Below are positions 17,130 through 25,554 of a stretch of DNA of 64,000 nt, piece after piece (the first letter of the stretch is position 1; each line of letters opens with the position of its first letter). Origin of the DNA: Amycolatopsis mongoliensis (GTDB taxonomy: Bacteria; Actinomycetota; Actinomycetes; Mycobacteriales; Pseudonocardiaceae); assembly GCF_030285665.1 (NCBI RefSeq), contig NZ_CP127295.1:10726001-10790000 (forward strand), written 5' to 3'. The translations under genes were made by a program, and so were the position numbers. The notes beneath the pieces are model-generated. The model worked only from the letters and a program-made list of their open reading frames with translations, did no database searches and had not been told where the DNA came from.

Positions 17130-17744
17130 TTGCGCACCTCGGCCAGTGCTTCGTCGATGGCGGGCACTCCCTCATGGAGCAAATCGAAAATGGTGAAGTG
17201 CCCCAGCGGACTGTCGATCACCCGCAGGCGCGCGTCGCGGATCGCGGCCACGCCGGGCTCGTGGTTAGGGTCCATCGGCTGGAAACAGCCACGCATGAAA
17301 CCGAGCGTGAACTTCTCGACCGAGGTGAAGACGAGCCGGCACAACATTTCTTCGCGGAAGAACCGACGGCCCGTGCCCGACATCGCGAAGGCCATCGCGT
17401 GCCGGGCCAAGCCGTGGCGGACGTCGTCGGAACCGGCGTAGGAACCGCCCGCGAACGCGGGGTCCGATCGCGGGAGCTCGGTGGGCACCTCGTCGGCGAA
17501 TGACGGAGTACCGGGACGGGTCCACCGGCCGCCCCTCGCCGAGCAGGCCTTCCATCGACGCCGAGGTGCCCGGGTACCTGTGGGGCACGAGTACCGCGTT
17601 GTCCTTGGCCGCGTTCAGGCGGCCGTGCGTCCGGTACGCCGGTCTCGCACCGGGCAGCGTGTCCCCGCCGGCCAGGGCGAAGGAACCGAGTTCGAAGCGC
17701 TCGTGCGGTCCCCGCGCCGCGGCGGTGTGGTAGTCGCGGCCCAT
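17130..17744 (-). pseudogene. Broken MetX-like alpha/beta hydrolase gene
   Basis: Two pieces of a homoserine O-acetyltransferase-like alpha/beta hydrolase lie in different minus frames. The first, from the ATG at 17744 (preceded by GAGGAGGG), contains HERFELGSFALAGGDTLPGA, YRTHGRLNAAKDNAVLVPH and SMEGLLGEGRPVDPSRYSVI. A frameshift near 17510 leads to FRREEMLCR-type sequence (FFREEMLCRLVFTSVEKFTL), FQPMDPNHEPG and SPLGHFTIFDLLHEG. The nucleophile-elbow GxSxGG region and a stretch before the terminal GHF are missing, so about one third of a normal protein of around 320 residues is deleted. It cannot be active. Confidence 0.85.
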
Positions 17745-17946
17745 CCTGCCCTCCTCGGGGATCGTGGTGCCCCAGGGTTTCCCGCCGGCGCCCCCCGCGT
17801 CTTCTCCGCCTTTGCGCGGCGGAACGACTGCAGCACTCGAAAAGACTCCGGCCGACCGGCCGCGGCTACGTTGGTGGCACGGCACGAAGTCCGTTCCCGG
17901 TGGCCGGTACGTACGTGCGCCACCCGCGGTGGGGAGGATGAGCCAC

Positions 17947-18122
17947 ATGGCCAGTGCGGCCGAAGAACTCGATGCTGTCGTCGTGGGTGCCGGCTTCGCC
18001 GGGCTCTCCATGCTTCACCACCTCCGCGGGCAGGAGCTGTCCGTCGAGGTCTTCGATGCGGGTGCCGACGTCGGGGGGACGCGGTACCGGAACCGGTACC
18101 CGGCGCCCGGTGCCGGCCGCGT
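17947..18122 (+). pseudogene. Truncated start of a Baeyer-Villiger-type FAD monooxygenase
   Basis: From the ATG at 17947 (GGGGAGGATG upstream) the frame gives about 56 residues of a flavoprotein monooxygenase: LDAVVVGAGFAGLSMLHHLR with the FAD dinucleotide motif, then VFDAGADVGGTRYRNRYPAP, close to the GGTWYWNRYPG signature of cyclohexanone-type monooxygenases. Homology stops at about 18120. The next bases belong to a molybdopterin oxidoreductase fragment, and the frame ends at 18141. This is a remnant of an enzyme normally over 500 residues long. Confidence 0.85.
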
Positions 18123-19445
18123 CACGAAAAGTGCGCGGTGACCGCGCGGCGGCCGAGCTGTTGTGCGGCGTGCCCGGGGCCGACATCGCGCAGCTCGCCC
18201 GCGAGCCGGCCGCGGCCGTGTGCTCGCGCAGGGGTGGGTCGGTGGTGGAGTTCGGAACGATCACGCAGTGGCTGGTCGACGTGATCGACATCCTGACCGG
18301 CGACCTCGACCGCCCCGGCGGCCCGATGCCGACGCGGACCGCCGCGCTCGAGGGGTCCTGCACCGGGCGGCCGTTCGAGTACGGTCGGTGGCACGGCCGC
18401 GTGAAGGGCTTCCCGGAGGTGCTCGGCGAGCTGACGACGGCCATGCTGCCGGACGAGATCGAGACACCGGACGAGGGGCAGGTCCGTGCCCTGATCGACC
18501 TCGTCGCCGACCACGCGGTGGCGGCGCCCGGCGGACCGCGGTTCGGGCGGGCGTTCGACCCGCTGGACTTCACGGTGTGCGTCGACCCGGACCTCACCGA
18601 GACCACCCGGCGGCCCCACGTGATCCTTCCGCCGCGCATCCTGCAGAGGCCGCACTACGACTTCCCGATGCAGATCGTCACGGCGCGGAACTACACCCGC
18701 TGCTCCCCGGCGGTGCTGCCGCTCGAGGCGGACCAGCGGTCGGAGGCGGAGATCCTGGCCCGGCTGACGCTGATCGCGGGCAGCGCGCCCATGCAGGTGC
18801 CCGGCTCGCCGGTCGGGGGCGTGGACGTCGCCACGCTGCGCGCCACGATCGAGGGCGACGACGGTCCGGAGCGGATACCGGACACCATGCTGGAGTTCGG
18901 TCCCTCCGGGCTTTCCCTGGCGAAGCTCGAGGAAGAGCCGAACGGCATCGACCTCGGCCCGCTCGAGCGGCGCCCGAAGGTACTGGTGTGCACGCCGTCC
19001 GGCAAGATCGAGCTCGCCCCGGAGCCGATCGTCACCGGCTTCGCGCGGCTGCGGGCCCGCCTGGCCGCGCCGGTCCCGGAGATGCTGCTGATCGGCCGGC
19101 GCCGGCTGCGGTCCGACACCAGCCGGCTGCCCGACGTCCCGTCGCCGGTCGACGGCAGCAACCCGCTGCACCCTGCACCCGAACCCGGCCGACGTCACCC
19201 GGCTCGGGCTGGGCGACCGGGCGGTCGTGCGCTCGTCGGCGGGCGAGCTGGTGGCCGAAGTCGAGCCGGCCGACACGATCATGCCCGGGGTCGTGAACCT
19301 GCCCCACGGCTGGGGCACACGGGCGGCTCGCAGCGCGTCGCCGCCCCGGCACCCCGGGGTCGACGCGAACGCGCTGACCGACGAGCTGGTCGTGGACATG
19401 CCGTCCGGCAATGCGGTCTTCACCGGCGTACCGGTCACGGTCAGC
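18123..19445 (+). pseudogene. Headless, frameshifted molybdopterin oxidoreductase
   Basis: The frame carries the middle and C-terminal parts of a bis-MGD oxidoreductase (formate dehydrogenase/nitrate reductase-like family): GTITQWLVDVIDILTGDLDR, RWHGRVKGFPEVLGELTTA, ETTRRPHVILPP, TPSGKIELAPEPIV and EMLLIGRRRLRSD. Near 19165 the frame shifts; the molybdopterin-binding C-terminus continues as RLGLGDRAVVRSSAGELVAE and PGVVNLPHGWG, shifts once more, and ends at GNAVFTGVPV just before the antiporter gene. The N-terminal 250 or so residues, including any iron-sulfur cysteines, are absent; the fragment is joined to the monooxygenase start upstream. It is not functional. Confidence 0.88.
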
Positions 19446-19475
19446 CCGTACGCACTCCGAGATAGGAGATCACCA

Positions 19476-20897
19476 ATGGCGGAAAGCAAGCGGAAGTACG
19501 GCCTGCGGGCACTGGGGGTCTACGGCCTGCTCGTCGTGATACCGGTGCTGACCAGCATCGTCCTGCTCACCCGGGAGGACAAGGGGGCGGGGGTGGCGGC
19601 CAAGTCGGCGGCGGCCACCGGGCACCCGGTGGCCCAGCTGCTGCTGGCGATCGCGGTCGTCATCGCCGCGTGCAAGGCGGCCGGCTGGGTGATGCGGCGG
19701 ATCGGCCAGCCGGCGGTGGTCGGCGAGATCGCCGCGGGGATCGTGCTCGGCCCGTCGGTGCTCGGGGCGGTCTGGCCGGCGGGCGCGTCGGCGTTGCTGC
19801 CGGCGGCGATCATGCCGCAGCTGAACGTGCTGGCCCAGGTGGGCATCGTGCTGTTCGTGTTCCTCACCGGGCTCGAGCTGAACACGCGCCTGATCCGCGG
19901 GCGCGGGCACCTGGCCCTGGTCGTCAGCCACGTCAGCATCGCGGTGCCGTTCGTGCTGGGCGTCCTGCTCGCCGTATTCGCCTACGCCAAGTTCGCGCCG
20001 CAGGGCGTCGGATCGCTGGCCTTCGCACTGTTCATCGGCGTTTCGATGAGCATCACGGCGCTGCCGGTGCTGGTCCGGATCCTCAAGGACACCGGCTTGT
20101 TCCACAGCCGCATCGGGGTCGTCGCGCTGACCTGCGCGGTGGTCGACGACGTCACCGCCTGGTCGCTGCTCGCGCTGGTGGTCGCGCTGGTCACCGCCTC
20201 GTCGTTGCTCGGCGTGCTGCTGACCCTCGGCCTGGCCGCGGCCTTCGCCGGCCTGCTGTACTACGTCGTTCGCCCGCTGATGGCGAAGTTCTTCACCCGG
20301 ACGTCCGAGCCGGTTCTGCGCCGCCTCGCCCCGCTGGCCCTCGTCGGCGTGCTGCTGTGCGCGATGGCCACCGAGTGGATCGGCGTGCACGCGATGTTCG
20401 GGGCCTTCATGTTCGGCCTGGTCTTCCCGCGCGGCAACGTGGTCGAAAAGTGGTTGCACCAGAACGCCAGCGGGCTCACCACGGCGTTGATGCTGCCGCT
20501 GTTCTTCGCCTACAGCGGCCTCCGCACGAACATCGGGCTCCTCGGCGACCCCGCGCTGTGGCTGTGGTGCGTCGCGATCCTCGTGGTCGCGGTGGTGGGG
20601 AAGCTCGCCAGCGCGACGGTGGCGGCCCGCAGCGTCGGGGAGACCTTCTGCCGGGCGCTGCAGATCGGCGTCCTGATGAACTGCCGGGGCCTGACCGAGC
20701 TCATCGTGCTGAACGTGGGCCTGGACCTCGGGGTGCTGTCGCCGGAGATGTTCACCATGCTGGTGCTGATGGCGCTGATCTCCACGGCGATGACGACCCC
20801 GATGGCCGTGTACCTGGACAAGCGAGCGGGCCGCCGGGAAGCGGCCCGCGGGACACGCGTGCAGCAGTTCGACGAAGAGCTGCCGAAGGCCGCCTGA
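19476..20897 (+). CDS. Monovalent cation:proton antiporter, CPA2 family
   Basis: A 473-residue membrane protein with 12 to 13 hydrophobic segments, of the Na+/H+ exchanger (Na_H_Exchanger) type. Typical segments are IGQPAVVGEIAAGIVLGPSV, LFVFLTGLELNTRLIRG, SMSITALPVLVRIL, and VVDDVTAWSLLALV with the paired Asp residues of the ion site, then NCRGLTELIVLNVGL. It has a long N-terminal lead and no large C-terminal TrkA domain. The ATG at 19476 follows AGGAGA by eight bases; the open frame upstream is pseudogene. Antiporters of this kind are found in several antibiotic clusters and may help tolerance or export, but no direct link to the enediyne can be shown here. Confidence 0.9.
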   Translation: MAESKRKYGLRALGVYGLLVVIPVLTSIVLLTREDKGAGVAAKSAAATGHPVAQLLLAIAVVIAACKAAGWVMRRIGQPAVVGEIAAGIVLGPSVLGAVWPAGASALLPAAIMPQLNVLAQVGIVLFVFLTGLELNTRLIRGRGHLALVVSHVSIAVPFVLGVLLAVFAYAKFAPQGVGSLAFALFIGVSMSITALPVLVRILKDTGLFHSRIGVVALTCAVVDDVTAWSLLALVVALVTASSLLGVLLTLGLAAAFAGLLYYVVRPLMAKFFTRTSEPVLRRLAPLALVGVLLCAMATEWIGVHAMFGAFMFGLVFPRGNVVEKWLHQNASGLTTALMLPLFFAYSGLRTNIGLLGDPALWLWCVAILVVAVVGKLASATVAARSVGETFCRALQIGVLMNCRGLTELIVLNVGLDLGVLSPEMFTMLVLMALISTAMTTPMAVYLDKRAGRREAARGTRVQQFDEELPKAA

Positions 20898-20991
20898 CGG
20901 GCGACCGGGCTCGAAGACCGGACGGGCGCCGGCCGCGGTGTGGCCGGCGCCCCGTGTTCGCCGGGTGGCCCGGCTCCGCTGGGCACCGACG

Positions 20992-21131
20992 TCAGCCGGG
21001 ACTCCAGGGTTTCGGCGTGGCGAAGCAGTCCCGCACGAGGCTGATCTGATTGTCCATCATGGCCCGGAGAGCCTCCGCGATGCCCGGCTCGGCGTCGTCG
21101 GTGACCACGAACTCCCGCGAGTATTCGAGGA
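20992..21131 (-). pseudogene. C-terminal fragment of an unidentified protein
   Basis: The minus frame reads LRFLEYSREFVVTDDAEPGI, AEALRAMMDNQISLVRDCF, ending ATPKPWSPG and a stop. It looks like a genuine protein tail with helical character and normal composition, but no family comes to mind and no ribosome site precedes the possible GTG at 21174. Its upstream side meets a plus-strand condensation-domain remnant at about 21132, so two unrelated fragments are joined in opposite orientation. I treat it as a remnant rather than a gene. Confidence 0.4.
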
Positions 21132-21133
21132 AC

Positions 21134-21275
21134 CTCAACCCGGCCGGTGACGTGGTGGGCCTCGTCAAGTTCACGGCCTCGATTCCGGCCAGTCGACCAT
21201 CGTCGCAATGGTCGACGAGTACCGGGAGCTGCTGCGCGCGTCGCTCGAATCCCCGAATTCCGCGTTGCCGGGCAA
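21134..21275 (+). pseudogene. C-terminal remnant of a condensation-domain protein
   Basis: In one plus frame the DNA reads NLNPAGDVVGLVKFTASI (about 21134 to 21183), and after a one-base shift it continues STIVAMVDEYRELLRASLES (about 21193 to 21252). Together they resemble the last strand and helix of NRPS-type condensation domains, which run GxVEYxxDLFDxxTIxxMVxxYRxLL. Everything upstream is missing. Enediyne clusters with a carrier-bound aryl acid need a free-standing condensation enzyme (SgcC5 in C-1027), and this may be what is left of one. The assignment rests on a short stretch. Confidence 0.45.
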
Positions 21276-21291
21276 TGAATCGGGAATGACA

Positions 21292-21322
21292 GAAACCCCA
21301 CCCCTTTCCGGGGTGGGGTTTC
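21292..21322. terminator. Perfect 13-base hairpin downstream of the P450 gene
   Basis: GAAACCCCACCCC (21292 to 21304) pairs exactly with 21310 to 21322 across TTTCC. It lies about 70 bases beyond the minus-strand P450 stop and also follows the plus-strand remnants, so it could end transcription from either side. Confidence 0.7.
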
Positions 21323-21393
21323 TCGTTCCCCTCTCGCCGCGATCACCCGGGTCACCAAGCCCGGCGCGCGACTTTCCTTGCCCTCGGGGCGCT

Positions 21394-22614
21394 TCAGCCC
21401 TTCAGCAACAGCGGGACTTCCGCGAACCCGTTGAAGATGAACGTCGGCGCGGGCTTCAGCTCGGTGGCCGGGACGGCCAGCTTGAGGTCGGGGAACCGCT
21501 CGAACAGCGCCGGCAGCGCGATCAGCGCCTCCATGGTGGCCAGGGCCGGGCCGAGGCAGCGGTGCCGGCCGTAGCCGAAGCCGAGGCTGCTCTTGTCCTC
21601 GCGGGTGATGTCGAACTCGTCGGCGGTGTCACCGTACTTCGCGGGGTCGCGGCCGGCCGCCAGGTAGTTGATGAGCACCAGGTCGCCCTTGGCGATGGTC
21701 ACCCCGCCGATCTCGATGTCCTCGAGCGCGCAGCGGAACGGCATCGAGCCGACGGCGCCGTCCTTGCGAACCTCCTCGTCCCACGCCGCTTCCCAGCTCG
21801 CTTCGCCGGCGAGGATCGCGGCGAGCTGGTCGGGGTGGGTGAGCAGGTCGACGACCGTGTGGCACAGGACGTTGGCCGTGGTTTCCGTGCCACCGCCGAT
21901 GAGCAGGTGCACCGAGCCGACGACCTCTTCGTCGGTCAGGGGCGCCTCGTCGTCTTCGGTCGCCTTGATGATGATCGTGGTGAGGTCGTCGCCCGGCTCG
22001 CGGCGCTTGGTCTCGACCAGCCGGCCGAGTGCCTCGTGCCACTGGTGGAGGTTGGCCTCGGACTCCTCGGCGGTGTTGTCGGTCTTCGCGTTCACCTGGG
22101 CGCCCTGCAGCATGGCCGCCTGGTCCTCTTCCTTGATGCCCAGCAGGTCGCAGACGAGGATGGTCGAAAGCGGGTAGAAGAACCGGCCCTTGATGTCCAC
22201 CACCTCGTCGGCGGGCACCGTCGCCAGGTCGTCGAGGAGCCGGTGCACGATGCGCTCGATGATCGGCCGGGACTTCGCCACCTGGCGGTTGGTGAACGCC
22301 TTCGCGACGAGCTTGCGCAGCCGGTCGTGCTCCGCCCCGTCCCGGGTCTGCATGTTGTCCATGGCGACCCAGGTGAAGAGCTCCCAGTTCTGCGGCACGC
22401 GACCCGCCTGGTACTCCGGCCAGTTGTCCTTGGTGTTCTTCGCGATCCGGGGGTCGACGAGCAGCTGCTTCGCCTCTTCGAAACCCGTCACGGACCAGGC
22501 GGTGTACCCGCCGTGCAGTTCCACGCGGGTGACCGGGCCGCGGGCGCGCAGGTTCCTGTTCTCCCCGTGGAGATCGCTGCCGCTCCGGTCCAGTACGTAC
22601 GGGCACTTGTCCAT
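21394..22614 (-). CDS. Cytochrome P450 (bacterial class I type)
   Basis: A 406-residue soluble P450. The I-helix oxygen-activation motif is GGGTETTAN, and the haem-ligand loop is FGYGRHRCLG with the axial Cys. The K-helix ExxR is EEVRKDG, shorter and more polar than the usual EELLR pattern. It lacks a membrane anchor, so it needs a ferredoxin and reductase; none is encoded nearby. GGAG lies eight bases before the ATG at 22614. The gene is separated by 177 bases from the DUF2855 gene upstream on the same strand. A role in late oxidation of the enediyne or its aryl unit is plausible but unproven; it does not resemble the other P450 in the window (49003 to 50388), which has the longer CYP102-like pattern. 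Confidence 0.92.
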   Translation of the reverse strand: MDKCPYVLDRSGSDLHGENRNLRARGPVTRVELHGGYTAWSVTGFEEAKQLLVDPRIAKNTKDNWPEYQAGRVPQNWELFTWVAMDNMQTRDGAEHDRLRKLVAKAFTNRQVAKSRPIIERIVHRLLDDLATVPADEVVDIKGRFFYPLSTILVCDLLGIKEEDQAAMLQGAQVNAKTDNTAEESEANLHQWHEALGRLVETKRREPGDDLTTIIIKATEDDEAPLTDEEVVGSVHLLIGGGTETTANVLCHTVVDLLTHPDQLAAILAGEASWEAAWDEEVRKDGAVGSMPFRCALEDIEIGGVTIAKGDLVLINYLAAGRDPAKYGDTADEFDITREDKSSLGFGYGRHRCLGPALATMEALIALPALFERFPDLKLAVPATELKPAPTFIFNGFAEVPLLLKG

Positions 22615-22747
22615 TTCTCACTCCACACTGCCGGCGACACCGGAAAAAGCCCTTTCATCATCCGCGCCGTCCGCACCGCGGGCGTCTCGGATGCTGCTCC
22701 GAATCGGCGCACCGGCGAAGTAGCCGGAACCCGCTGCAGCGCAAAGA

Positions 22748-22783
22748 GAAACCGGCGACGCCCCACGGGGCGCCGCCGGTTTC
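22748..22783 (-). terminator. Hairpin at the end of the DUF2855 gene
   Basis: GAAACCGGCG at 22748 and CGCCGGTTTC ending at 22783 pair, with a nearly complete inner stem of CGCCCC and GGGGCG. It lies nine bases beyond the DUF2855 stop at 22792 and separates that gene from the P450 gene. Confidence 0.65.
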
Positions 22784-22791
22784 CGGTCGGA

Positions 22792-23871
22792 TCACGGCTT
22801 CAGGACGCGGCCCACGTCCGGGGCCTGGGTTCCGTCCGCCAGGCTGCGGAACGCGTCGACCACGTCGGCGGGTCCCTGCCCGTGCCGGATGGTGAGCCAG
22901 GACGCCATGCGCCGCAGGTACCGGGTTTCCGCCTCGTGGTAGCGGGCGTAGTACGCGTCCGCGCCCTCCTCGCCGATGGTGTGGTCTTCGACCATCGGCG
23001 TGAAGAAGAGCTCCGGCTGCGGGTCGGGCAGCCCGGTCGGCGCCTGCTCGCCCGGGTCGGGGTGGTTGAACCCGATCAGGACACCCTGGGTCAGTGACGG
23101 CGCGAACTGCTGGTACACCGCGTGGAGCACCTTGGCCGAGCCGGTGAAGTCCACGAGGACGGCCGGTGCCGTCACGGTGGCCGACTCGAAGGCGTCGTAG
23201 GTGGCGACTTCGCCGTAGACGTCCAGGTTTTCGACGAACGACTTCTTGCCCTCCGACGTGATGCCCACGGTCGCGATCCCGGCCTGCCGCGCCCGCAGCT
23301 CCTCGACGAGGCCGATCGCCGTCTTGCAGGAGGCGCTGGTGACGATCAGCGACTTCGCGCCCTGGGCGGCCTGTCGTTCGACGAGGTCGGCGAGGGTGAA
23401 GGAAGCCGGGAACACCGGGCGCATCAGGGCGCGGAAGTCGTCCAGGTCGTCCGGCTCGCCGACGCTCTGGAAGGTCAGGTACCACGGGTGCAGGAAGGCC
23501 CGCTGCGGTGAGGTGTCGAGGAGACCCCGCGGCGTGACTTCCGCCTGCACGGTGTGGTGGCTCGCCATCGGCACGTAGCCGAAGTAGCGGCTGCCGACCG
23601 CGACGCCGGCGTTGCGGGATTCCGCGACGCGCACGAAACCCCAGACCGGAACCCGGCCGAACTCCGCCGGCGCGGGGAACGCGTTCCAGAAGGCGATGAG
23701 GTTCCCGGCACCGAACTTCGCGTAACTGACGTTGTTGGCGGTGAGGCCGAACTTCTCGACTTCGAGCCGGACCTCACCGGGCTGCAGCTCGGCCAAGACC
23801 GGAACACGGATCTCGCTCGCGGTGAAATCGTCCCGCCGGACCAGCACTTCCCAGTTTTCTCGCGTGGGCAC
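22792..23871 (-). CDS. DUF2855-family protein (quinone oxidoreductase-like)
   Basis: A 359-residue protein matching DUF2855, a family distantly like medium-chain dehydrogenases. It starts NWEVLVRRDDFTASEI, has a GroES-like first part (LTANNVSYAKFGAGNLIAFW, VWGFVRVAESRNAGV), and then HTVQAEVTPRGLLD, FLHPWYLTFQSVGEPDD, and a nucleotide-binding-like core SLIVTSASCKTAIGLVEEL. No zinc-ligand pattern is present. The start is a GTG at 23871 after a GGGGGC stretch. The reaction is unknown. Its interest lies in the duplicate: a wrecked copy with an inverted N-terminus is at 4080 to 4830, so the cluster once had two, and this one was kept. It is divergent from the alcohol dehydrogenase at 24126, with 254 bases between. 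Confidence 0.8.
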   Translation of the reverse strand: MPTRENWEVLVRRDDFTASEIRVPVLAELQPGEVRLEVEKFGLTANNVSYAKFGAGNLIAFWNAFPAPAEFGRVPVWGFVRVAESRNAGVAVGSRYFGYVPMASHHTVQAEVTPRGLLDTSPQRAFLHPWYLTFQSVGEPDDLDDFRALMRPVFPASFTLADLVERQAAQGAKSLIVTSASCKTAIGLVEELRARQAGIATVGITSEGKKSFVENLDVYGEVATYDAFESATVTAPAVLVDFTGSAKVLHAVYQQFAPSLTQGVLIGFNHPDPGEQAPTGLPDPQPELFFTPMVEDHTIGEEGADAYYARYHEAETRYLRRMASWLTIRHGQGPADVVDAFRSLADGTQAPDVGRVLKP

Positions 23872-24125
23872 TGCGCCCCCTTCGCGTTAGTAGTTCTACC
23901 TTCGCCGGCTCCGAATCCGCACGAAGGGGGTAGACCCTGAGCGGCCACGCTGAAAGCTTCGCGGCGGCCGGTCACCGCGGCAACTTCCTCGTTGCGGCCG
24001 TCCGCCCGGCCGGCGCGGGCTCCGGGCGCCGGTTCGGCAATGTGGAATACGTGGGTGCGGGGACAGCGCTGGTTGACTCGAAGGTGCCGCAGGTTGTACG
24101 AGCCCCGTGAGGAGAGTGCTGAGCC

Positions 24126-25166
24126 TTGTTCACCACTGACGCTTTTGCCGCACCGGCCGAGGGTGCCCCGCTCGGGGCGGCGACGATCACCCGGCGCGAG
24201 GTCGGTCCGCAGGACGTGCTGATCGACGTGGCGTACTGCGGGATCTGCCACACCGACATCCATCACGTACGCGGGGAGTGGGGGCCGCAGCCGTACCCGC
24301 TGGTGCCCGGCCACGAGATCGTCGGGACCGTCACCGCCGTCGGTGCCGAAGTGTCACGGTTCTCGCCCGGCGACCGGGTCGGGGTCGGCTGCCTGGTCCG
24401 GTCCTGCGGGGAGTGCGCGAGCTGCCGGGCCGGGCAGGAGCAGGACTGCGCGGGCATGGTCGGCACCTACGCCGGCACCGACGCCGACGGCACGATCACC
24501 CAGGGCGGCTACTCCGGGAAGATCGTGGTGGGCCAGGACTTCGTGCTCCGCGTCCCCGAGAGCCTCGACCCGGCCGGGGCCGCGCCGCTGCTGTGCGCCG
24601 GCATCACCATGTACTCCCCGCTGCGCCGCTACGGCGCCGGCCCCGGCAAGAAGGTCGCCGTGCTCGGGCTGGGCGGCCTCGGCCACGTCGGCGTCAAGCT
24701 CGCCGTCGCGATGGGTGCCGAGGTCACCGTGCTGTCCCAGACCTTGAAGAAGCTCGAGGACGGCCTGCGGCTCGGCGCGACGCACTACCACGCGACCAGC
24801 GACGCCGACGCCCTGGCCGGGCTCGCCGGCCGGTTCGACCTCCTGATCAGCACCGTCACCGCGCCGCCCGACGTCGCCACCCTGCTGTCCCTGCTGGCTC
24901 CCGGCGGCACCCTGGTCAACGTCGGCCTCCCCGCCGAACCGCTTGTGCTGCCCGCGTTCTCGCTCGTCATGGGCCGCAAGACCCTCGCCGGCTCGCTGTT
25001 CGGCGGCATCGCCGAGACGCAGGAGATGCTCGACTTCTGCGCCGCCCACGACATCACCGCGGACATCGAGCTCATCGCGCCCGAGGGGATCAACGCCGCC
25101 TACGAGCGCGTCCTGGCCTCCGACGTCCGGTACCGCTTCGTCATCGACACCGCCACGCTTTCCTGA
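24126..25166 (+). CDS. Zinc-dependent NAD(P)-linked alcohol dehydrogenase
   Basis: A 346-residue medium-chain alcohol dehydrogenase of the cinnamyl-alcohol/YahK type. Catalytic zinc ligands are Cys in [10 protein letters not shown], His in PGHEIVG, and a later Cys; the structural zinc loop is [15 protein letters not shown]. The Rossmann motif is [20 protein letters not shown]. Such enzymes interconvert aldehydes and primary alcohols, often aromatic or allylic. The start is a TTG at 24126 preceded by AGGAGAG; the family alignment begins there. It stands alone on the plus strand with a hairpin at its end. It may reduce an aldehyde in the pathway or be an unrelated housekeeping enzyme. Confidence 0.9.
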   Translation: MFTTDAFAAPAEGAPLGAATITRREVGPQDVLIDVAYCGICHTDIHHVRGEWGPQPYPLVPGHEIVGTVTAVGAEVSRFSPGDRVGVGCLVRSCGECASCRAGQEQDCAGMVGTYAGTDADGTITQGGYSGKIVVGQDFVLRVPESLDPAGAAPLLCAGITMYSPLRRYGAGPGKKVAVLGLGGLGHVGVKLAVAMGAEVTVLSQTLKKLEDGLRLGATHYHATSDADALAGLAGRFDLLISTVTAPPDVATLLSLLAPGGTLVNVGLPAEPLVLPAFSLVMGRKTLAGSLFGGIAETQEMLDFCAAHDITADIELIAPEGINAAYERVLASDVRYRFVIDTATLS

Positions 25167-25172
25167 CCGGCA

Positions 25173-25215
25173 GCGACGGCGATCCCGGCCCGCGAGGGGA
25201 CGGGATTGCCGTCGC
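25173..25215 (+). terminator. Hairpin after the alcohol dehydrogenase
   Basis: GCGACGGCGATCCCG (25173 to 25187) pairs with CGGGATTGCCGTCGC (25201 to 25215) with one G-T pair and a 13-base loop, starting six bases after the stop codon. Confidence 0.65.
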
Positions 25216-25225
25216 GGGGCACCGG

Positions 25226-25475
25226 TCAGCCCGGCTGCACGTCGCCATCCGGCTCGTGAGGGGCGAAGACGACGCCGTTCGAGGTGGTCTGCGAGTGGAC
25301 CATCCGCAGGGCCGCCGGCCGGGTGCCGTCGCGGAAGAGCTTCTTGCCCGAACCAGGTGCACCGGGAAGAAGACCAGCCGGTGCTCGTCGACGAGATCGT
25401 GCTCGATCAGGGTCTGGACCAGTTCGCCGCCGGGCCGATGACGAGCACCCGGCACACCGCTTTCGTCCGAAAGAA
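25226..25475 (-). pseudogene. Fragment of a dihydrofolate reductase-like (RibD C-terminal) protein
   Basis: The minus strand shows GGELVQTLIEHDLVDEHRLV (about 25436 to 25377), then in another frame GSGKKLFRDGTRPAALRMVH and SNGVVFAPHEPDGDVQPG to a stop at 25226. This is the C-terminal third of the RibD_C/DHFR-like family common in actinomycetes. The N-terminus is missing and at least one frameshift is present. It is decayed. Confidence 0.8.
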
Positions 25476-25477
25476 TG

Positions 25478-25514
25478 CCAAGATCCCCGGCCCGCGAAGG
25501 ACCGGGGATCTTGG
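25478..25514 (-). terminator. Perfect 13-base hairpin after the aminotransferase
   Basis: CCAAGATCCCCGG (25478 to 25490) pairs exactly with 25502 to 25514. It lies 41 bases beyond the aminotransferase stop and ends the racemase-aminotransferase operon. Confidence 0.7.
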
Positions 25515-25554
25515 TTCAGCTTGTCCGCGCCGGCCGGGCCGGCGCGGAACCACC

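Noticed and set aside
20992..21174. A 60-residue minus-strand gene
   Set aside because: No ribosome site and a fragment-like context; listed as a remnant instead.
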